From: Prosthecobacter vanneervenii
GTDB lineage: Bacteria > Verrucomicrobiota > Verrucomicrobiia > Verrucomicrobiales > Verrucomicrobiaceae
Direction: 5' to 3'
Length of the DNA: 64,000 nucleotides
NCBI RefSeq assembly: GCF_014203095.1
Contig: NZ_JACHIG010000009.1
Span: 124,001 to 188,000 of the forward strand
Shown here in pieces: positions 60,902 through 64,000 of this stretch. Positions within the stretch are counted from its first letter, which is position 1; every line of letters starts with the position of its first letter. The position numbers were made by a program, and so were the translations under genes. The notes beneath the pieces are model-generated. The model saw only the letters and a list, made by a program, of their open reading frames with translations. It did no database searches and was not told the origin of the DNA.

Positions 60902-61022
60902 CGCATTCCTCGCCTGAGCGTAGGAATAATGCGTATTTGTCGGCTGCTTTTGTTGACATTCGGTAGGAGGATGCAAACCTGTTCTCAGGTCTTGCTCTGG
61001 CGTCTCTAAACGACTCCTCCGG
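60902..61022. other. Structured region at the head of the array
   Basis: CGCATTCCT pairs with AGGAATAATGCG around a CGC/GCG hairpin (60902-60933). 60965-61022 has GGAGGA/TCCTCC ends and an ACCTG/CAGGT hairpin, and could be a decayed tRNA on the minus strand or part of a plus-strand RNA ending at the next terminator. Confidence 0.35.
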
Positions 61023-61043
61023 GAGTCAGCTCGGCTGGCCTGG

Positions 61044-61079
61044 CCCCGGTGTCCGTTGGCGCGGATGCCGGGGTTTTTT
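61044..61079 (+). terminator. Rho-independent terminator on the plus strand
   Basis: CCCCGG/CCGGGG with inner TCCG/CGGA and TTTTTT. No plus-strand gene is recognised upstream, so it implies an unannotated plus-strand transcript or stops antisense reading. Confidence 0.8.
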
Positions 61080-61092
61080 CGTGTTAAGGGTT

Positions 61093-61107
61093 GGCGGTCA
61101 CAGACCG
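61093..61107. promoter_or_regulatory. Short palindrome upstream of the tRNA array
   Basis: GCGGTC, ACA, GACCGC: a perfect 6-bp inverted repeat in the about 80 bp where the array promoter should lie, between two terminators. Possible operator. Confidence 0.3.
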
Positions 61108-61162
61108 CAAATTATTGGATGAGTTTCAGAAAGTAGTTTTGAGGGTTCGTTCGCTGCAAAGC

Positions 61163-61201
61163 AAAAAGCCCTGCCGCCTTTGGATTGGGCGAGCAGGGCT
61201 T
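61163..61201 (-). terminator. Rho-independent terminator on the minus strand
   Basis: Minus strand AAGCCCTGC/GCAGGGCTT followed by TTT. It ends transcription coming from the znuA-like gene. 61202-61512 shows no gene that I can support. Confidence 0.85.
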
Positions 61202-61512
61202 CCTACGGAAAACTGGCTTTTTCAGCCTAATCGGGCGCGCAAGCACCCTGCTCGTTGTGTGGTCCCATTACCGGGAGACTCCAATCGTGTGCCTTAATGG
61301 CGGACATATAACCTCGTCCCAATTTGACACACAGATTTGCGGTCTGACGCGCGGTCAGGGCAAATGAGTTAAGATGTGTCTCGTTGGAGTTCATGGCTTG
61401 TGTTGAAGGTAACGGATCATGACACGGCTTTATTGGGCCGTCAACATGATATTCTACATTTTTCTTAGCCAGCGATCCGCTGACACTCATTTCATCCCTA
61501 AAACTCTCACAC

Positions 61513-62451
61513 TCACGGAAAGGCTTTCTCCAAACCCTCCACATTACCCTTCATCACACTCATGAAGTCTCCCTTCTCAGGCACGTTTCCACAGGGATCA
61601 AACACAAGGCTCTGAATGCTCATCGCGGAAAGCTTTTCCACATTGTCCTTGCTGGGCTCGCCTTCCCAGATCATCCACCGAGCACGATGCCCGGCCAGCA
61701 CCTCATGGAGTTCGCCCATGGCCTTGTCATCCAGCACGCTGTCAGGCTCCCACAGCACCGACTTCAGATTCAGTCCATAGCGACGCGCCAGATAATGATA
61801 CACCGGATGGGATGCCACCAGCGGATGCTGCACCAGTCTTCGGCTCAGCGCGCTCATGCGATCATCCAAAGCCTCCAGTTCCTCTTTGAGCGCCTCTGTA
61901 TTCTTGCCGATGGCGTCCTTGGCAGCCGGCACCAGCTTGGCCAGCGCATCACTCACCGCCTGTGCCTGCAGCGCAGCCTGATTAAAGTCGAGCCACGTGG
62001 TAAAGGCGGTCCCGCTATGGCTGTGCTCTCCACCAGGGCCATGGCTGTGCGTGGCGGCATCACGCACCTCGATGTAGTTGTTGGCAAAAGCCGCCGAGGT
62101 GTCCACCACCTTGGACTCTGGCAGCGTCACCTTGTCGGCCCACTTTGAATACGTGGCCCCATTCATCAGAATCAGGTCCGCATTTTGAAAGGCGGTGATC
62201 GCTGCTTCATCCGGCTGCCAGAATGCAGGATCTTCATCCTTCGGTGCGAGGGACTTCACTTCGACCGTATCCCCGGCGATGCGCTGCGCAAAGTACTGCA
62301 GCGGATAGTTTGCCACCAGCACCTGAGGCTTGCTGGACTTTGCCGCCGCTGGCGCAGATGCAGGCGTGTTGTCTGCCGCTTTTTCCGCCGCAGGTTTGCA
62401 ACCAGCGAGAATGACGGCGATGCAGGAGAAAAGTATGGCGCGTGTTTTCAT
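61513..62451 (-). CDS. ZnuA-like zinc ABC transporter substrate-binding lipoprotein
   Basis: 312 residues from MKTRAILFSCIAVILAGC, a lipobox. The cluster A-I metal-binding fold is recognisable (VANYPLQYFAQRIAGDTVEV, DLILMNGATYSKW), with the ZnuA-type histidine-rich loop HSHGPGGEHSHSG and VASHPVYHYLARRYGL. It captures Zn (or Mn) at the membrane. No ZnuB/C genes are in the window. It lies 57 bp after mutY on the same strand. Confidence 0.88.
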   Translation of the reverse strand: MKTRAILFSCIAVILAGCKPAAEKAADNTPASAPAAAKSSKPQVLVANYPLQYFAQRIAGDTVEVKSLAPKDEDPAFWQPDEAAITAFQNADLILMNGATYSKWADKVTLPESKVVDTSAAFANNYIEVRDAATHSHGPGGEHSHSGTAFTTWLDFNQAALQAQAVSDALAKLVPAAKDAIGKNTEALKEELEALDDRMSALSRRLVQHPLVASHPVYHYLARRYGLNLKSVLWEPDSVLDDKAMGELHEVLAGHRARWMIWEGEPSKDNVEKLSAMSIQSLVFDPCGNVPEKGDFMSVMKGNVEGLEKAFP

Positions 62452-62508
62452 GATGATGGTTGATTTTGATTGGGTAAGCCCATGCCTGATCAAGGGCAAC
62501 CTGACAAT

Positions 62509-63546
62509 TCAGGCGCTCAACCTGAATTCGCCGCCCGTCAGCAATTGTTGCAGTACCTTGCGATACGGTGCCGGCATCGGCGTGGACTCCAGTTCCTCGG
62601 TCGCAATAAACCGGTGCGTCTCAGGCCATTGCCCTGCCTGCTTATGAGGCTCATGCACCCACAACGTCACCTTGTAGCGGGTGATGCCATACTGCGCTCG
62701 CACCAGCACTTTCGGCGGCGCATCTTCATGCTCGGCAGGCAGCGCTGGCAGTTTCCACAGTCCGGTGCGGCGCTTTCCGGTTTCCTGCTCCAGCAGCACC
62801 CCTTCAGCCGTGCGCAGAAAAATCACGCGCTCTGTCACAGGTGTGATCTCCTGCCGCATCTGCTTCACAGGCAGTGCTTCAGGTTCCTTAGCCCGGCAGT
62901 AGGCACGCACCGGGCATAGATCACAGGCGGGCTTGGTGGGAGAGCAGTGCGTCTGCCCCAGTTCCATCAGCGCAGAGTTCAGTGCACGCGGATCATCTGT
63001 TGCTTCCACCAGCGCCCGCGAGCGCTCCCACAGCACCTTCGCCCCTGCGGTGGAATCCACCGGCGTGGCATCATCATGCAGACGCGACAGTACTCGCGCA
63101 ATGTTCCCATCCACGATCGGCTCCGCCAGACCAAAGGCAAAACTGGCCACCGCACCCGCCGTATAGGGCCCCACTCCTGGCAGGGCTAAAATAGCTGCCG
63201 GTTCACATGGAAATACCCCTCCATGCCTCTCCATCACCTCCCGGGCCAGTTTTTGCAGGTTGCGCGCGCGCCGGTAGTAGCCCAGACCTTCCCAGGCCTT
63301 CAGCACCTCCTCTTCTTTCGCAGCAGCCAGCGTCTTAAAGTCCGGAAACTTCTCCATCCAGCGCGCATAAAACCCACGATCCAGCACCGTGGTGATCTGC
63401 GTCTGCTGCAGCATCACCTCAGAGACGAGAATGGCATACGCGTCGCGCGTCCGGCGCCACGGGTAGTCACGCGCATGCTGCGCATACCAGTTCACGAGTT
63501 CGGCAGCGATGGCGCGGGGATCCAGCCTGGCGGTTTGAGTAGGCAT
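62509..63546 (-). CDS. mutY: A/G-specific adenine DNA glycosylase
   Basis: 345 residues. Helix-hairpin-helix and catalytic site are complete: Glu in SEVMLQQTQ, ALPGVGPYTAGA and Asp in VDGNIARVLSRL. The [4Fe-4S] loop is C-x6-C-x2-C-x5-C (CSPTKPACDLCPVRAYC). The C-terminal NUDIX-like domain reads 8-oxoguanine (GLWKLPALP). It removes A mispaired with 8-oxoG. Confidence 0.96.
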   Translation of the reverse strand: MPTQTARLDPRAIAAELVNWYAQHARDYPWRRTRDAYAILVSEVMLQQTQITTVLDRGFYARWMEKFPDFKTLAAAKEEEVLKAWEGLGYYRRARNLQKLAREVMERHGGVFPCEPAAILALPGVGPYTAGAVASFAFGLAEPIVDGNIARVLSRLHDDATPVDSTAGAKVLWERSRALVEATDDPRALNSALMELGQTHCSPTKPACDLCPVRAYCRAKEPEALPVKQMRQEITPVTERVIFLRTAEGVLLEQETGKRRTGLWKLPALPAEHEDAPPKVLVRAQYGITRYKVTLWVHEPHKQAGQWPETHRFIATEELESTPMPAPYRKVLQQLLTGGEFRLSA

Positions 63547-63617
63547 CGGCCTTCACATATGAATGATCTCGCACTTTTTGCATGAGCCTTTCTCTGCTCT
63601 TGTCATTATTATCCTTG

Positions 63618-64000
63618 ATGCCAGCACTCACCAGCTACACCCACGCACTCACCTCCAGTCAGGCAGCAAAGCTGCGCACACTGCTGGAGGGGCGCGGCTG
63701 GGAGTTTCAGGCCAAGCCCTACTGCCTCTACGCCGCGGCTAAAGGAAAGGTGAACATCAGCGTCTATGAAAAGGGCCCCAAGATCGTCGTGCAGGGAAAG
63801 GAAACCGAGGAGTTCGTCACCCTGCTGCTGGAGCCCGAGGTGCTCGGAGAGGCAAAGCTCGGCTATGAGGAGGTGCACCATCCTGAAATGTTCCAGCCCC
63901 ATATCGGGGTCGATGAAAGCGGCAAAGGCGACCTCTTCGGCCCCCTCGTCATCGCAGGCGTCTATGTCGATGGCGAGGTAGCGCACCGCCTGCGCGAGAT
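63618..64000 (+). CDS. rnhC: Ribonuclease HIII (C-terminus outside window)
   Basis: 127 complete codons from MPALTSYTHALTSSQAAKLR. The N-terminal TBP-like DUF3378 domain is followed by the catalytic start HIGVDESGKGDLFGPLVIAG with the D-E pair of RNase HII/HIII. It removes RNA from RNA-DNA hybrids. An ATG 36 bp upstream in frame would add twelve hydrophobic residues; the second ATG fits the family better. Confidence 0.93.
   Translation, partial: MPALTSYTHALTSSQAAKLRTLLEGRGWEFQAKPYCLYAAAKGKVNISVYEKGPKIVVQGKETEEFVTLLLEPEVLGEAKLGYEEVHHPEMFQPHIGVDESGKGDLFGPLVIAGVYVDGEVAHRLRE

Noticed and set aside
56400-61080. Several open frames of 60-170 codons across the RNA array
   Set aside because: They run through tRNA, Y RNA and hairpin sequence on both strands, lack family similarity and have poor starts. 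Only the 270- and 240-residue frames look like proteins.
61081-61165. A sigma-54 promoter (RtcR-type) ahead of the array
   Set aside because: TGGC and GC elements exist but the GG-to-GC spacing is not the required 10 bp.

Overview
The window looks like a Verrucomicrobia chromosome (Prosthecobacter/Verrucomicrobium-like). The reasons are high GC, many paired DUF1501 and PVC-type cytochrome c genes, NPYAP-type membrane proteins, a FecR/LamG anti-sigma gene overlapping its ECF sigma gene, and a bacterial alpha-2-macroglobulin. No complete mobile element or integrase is visible.

Layout. 1-9203 (minus strand): a truncated PAS sensor, an esterase, an unrecognised 427-residue protein, a small membrane protein and a giant alpha-2-macroglobulin. 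9385-16323: a duplicated Wzz-like membrane protein, cdsA-dxr, a LysM/CHAP-type amidase, an AmgK/MurU-like peptidoglycan recycling pair and a periplasmic protein. 16475-25162: two tiny exported proteins with terminators, an NsrR-like repressor with its own operator followed by a cytochrome c, a MORN-like lipoprotein, a TrkA-C membrane protein, an SDR, a DUF1080 protein, a beta-lactamase-fold hydrolase and the ECF sigma/FecR pair. 25280-35605: a run of surface catabolism genes (PSD1 cytochrome, DUF1501, PmoA-like, PVC heme protein, second DUF1501, esterase). 35609-52076: a glycosyltransferase, a bactofilin fused to a decayed Mrr-like nuclease domain, metX, and assorted hydrolases, isomerases and amidohydrolases.

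52160-61100 is the striking part. Reading along the minus strand it holds an RNA-only array of about 19 recognisable tRNAs (18 amino acids) plus tRNA-like and hairpin RNAs, two unrecognised proteins, four tandem Y RNAs, a Ro60/TROVE gene, a RlaP nucleotidyltransferase and two HNH endonucleases. The four Y RNAs share a two-stem architecture with a conserved internal loop (CAGYRA opposite a U-rich NNYUUUCU), and at least two carry obvious tRNA-like modules. Nearly all tRNAs of the array have G at position 55 of the T loop instead of U, and most have AG instead of GG in the D loop. This suggests a co-varied tRNA elbow. Two of them (Gln, Ala) are split by copies of the same 66-67 nt element, inserted at TGC^AA in opposite orientations. 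Together this looks like an RNA surveillance/repair island of an unusual kind.

61513-64000: a ZnuA-like zinc-binding lipoprotein, mutY, and the start of RNase HIII running off the window. Start codons marked as TTG or chosen downstream are judgement calls, because Shine-Dalgarno sequences are weak throughout.
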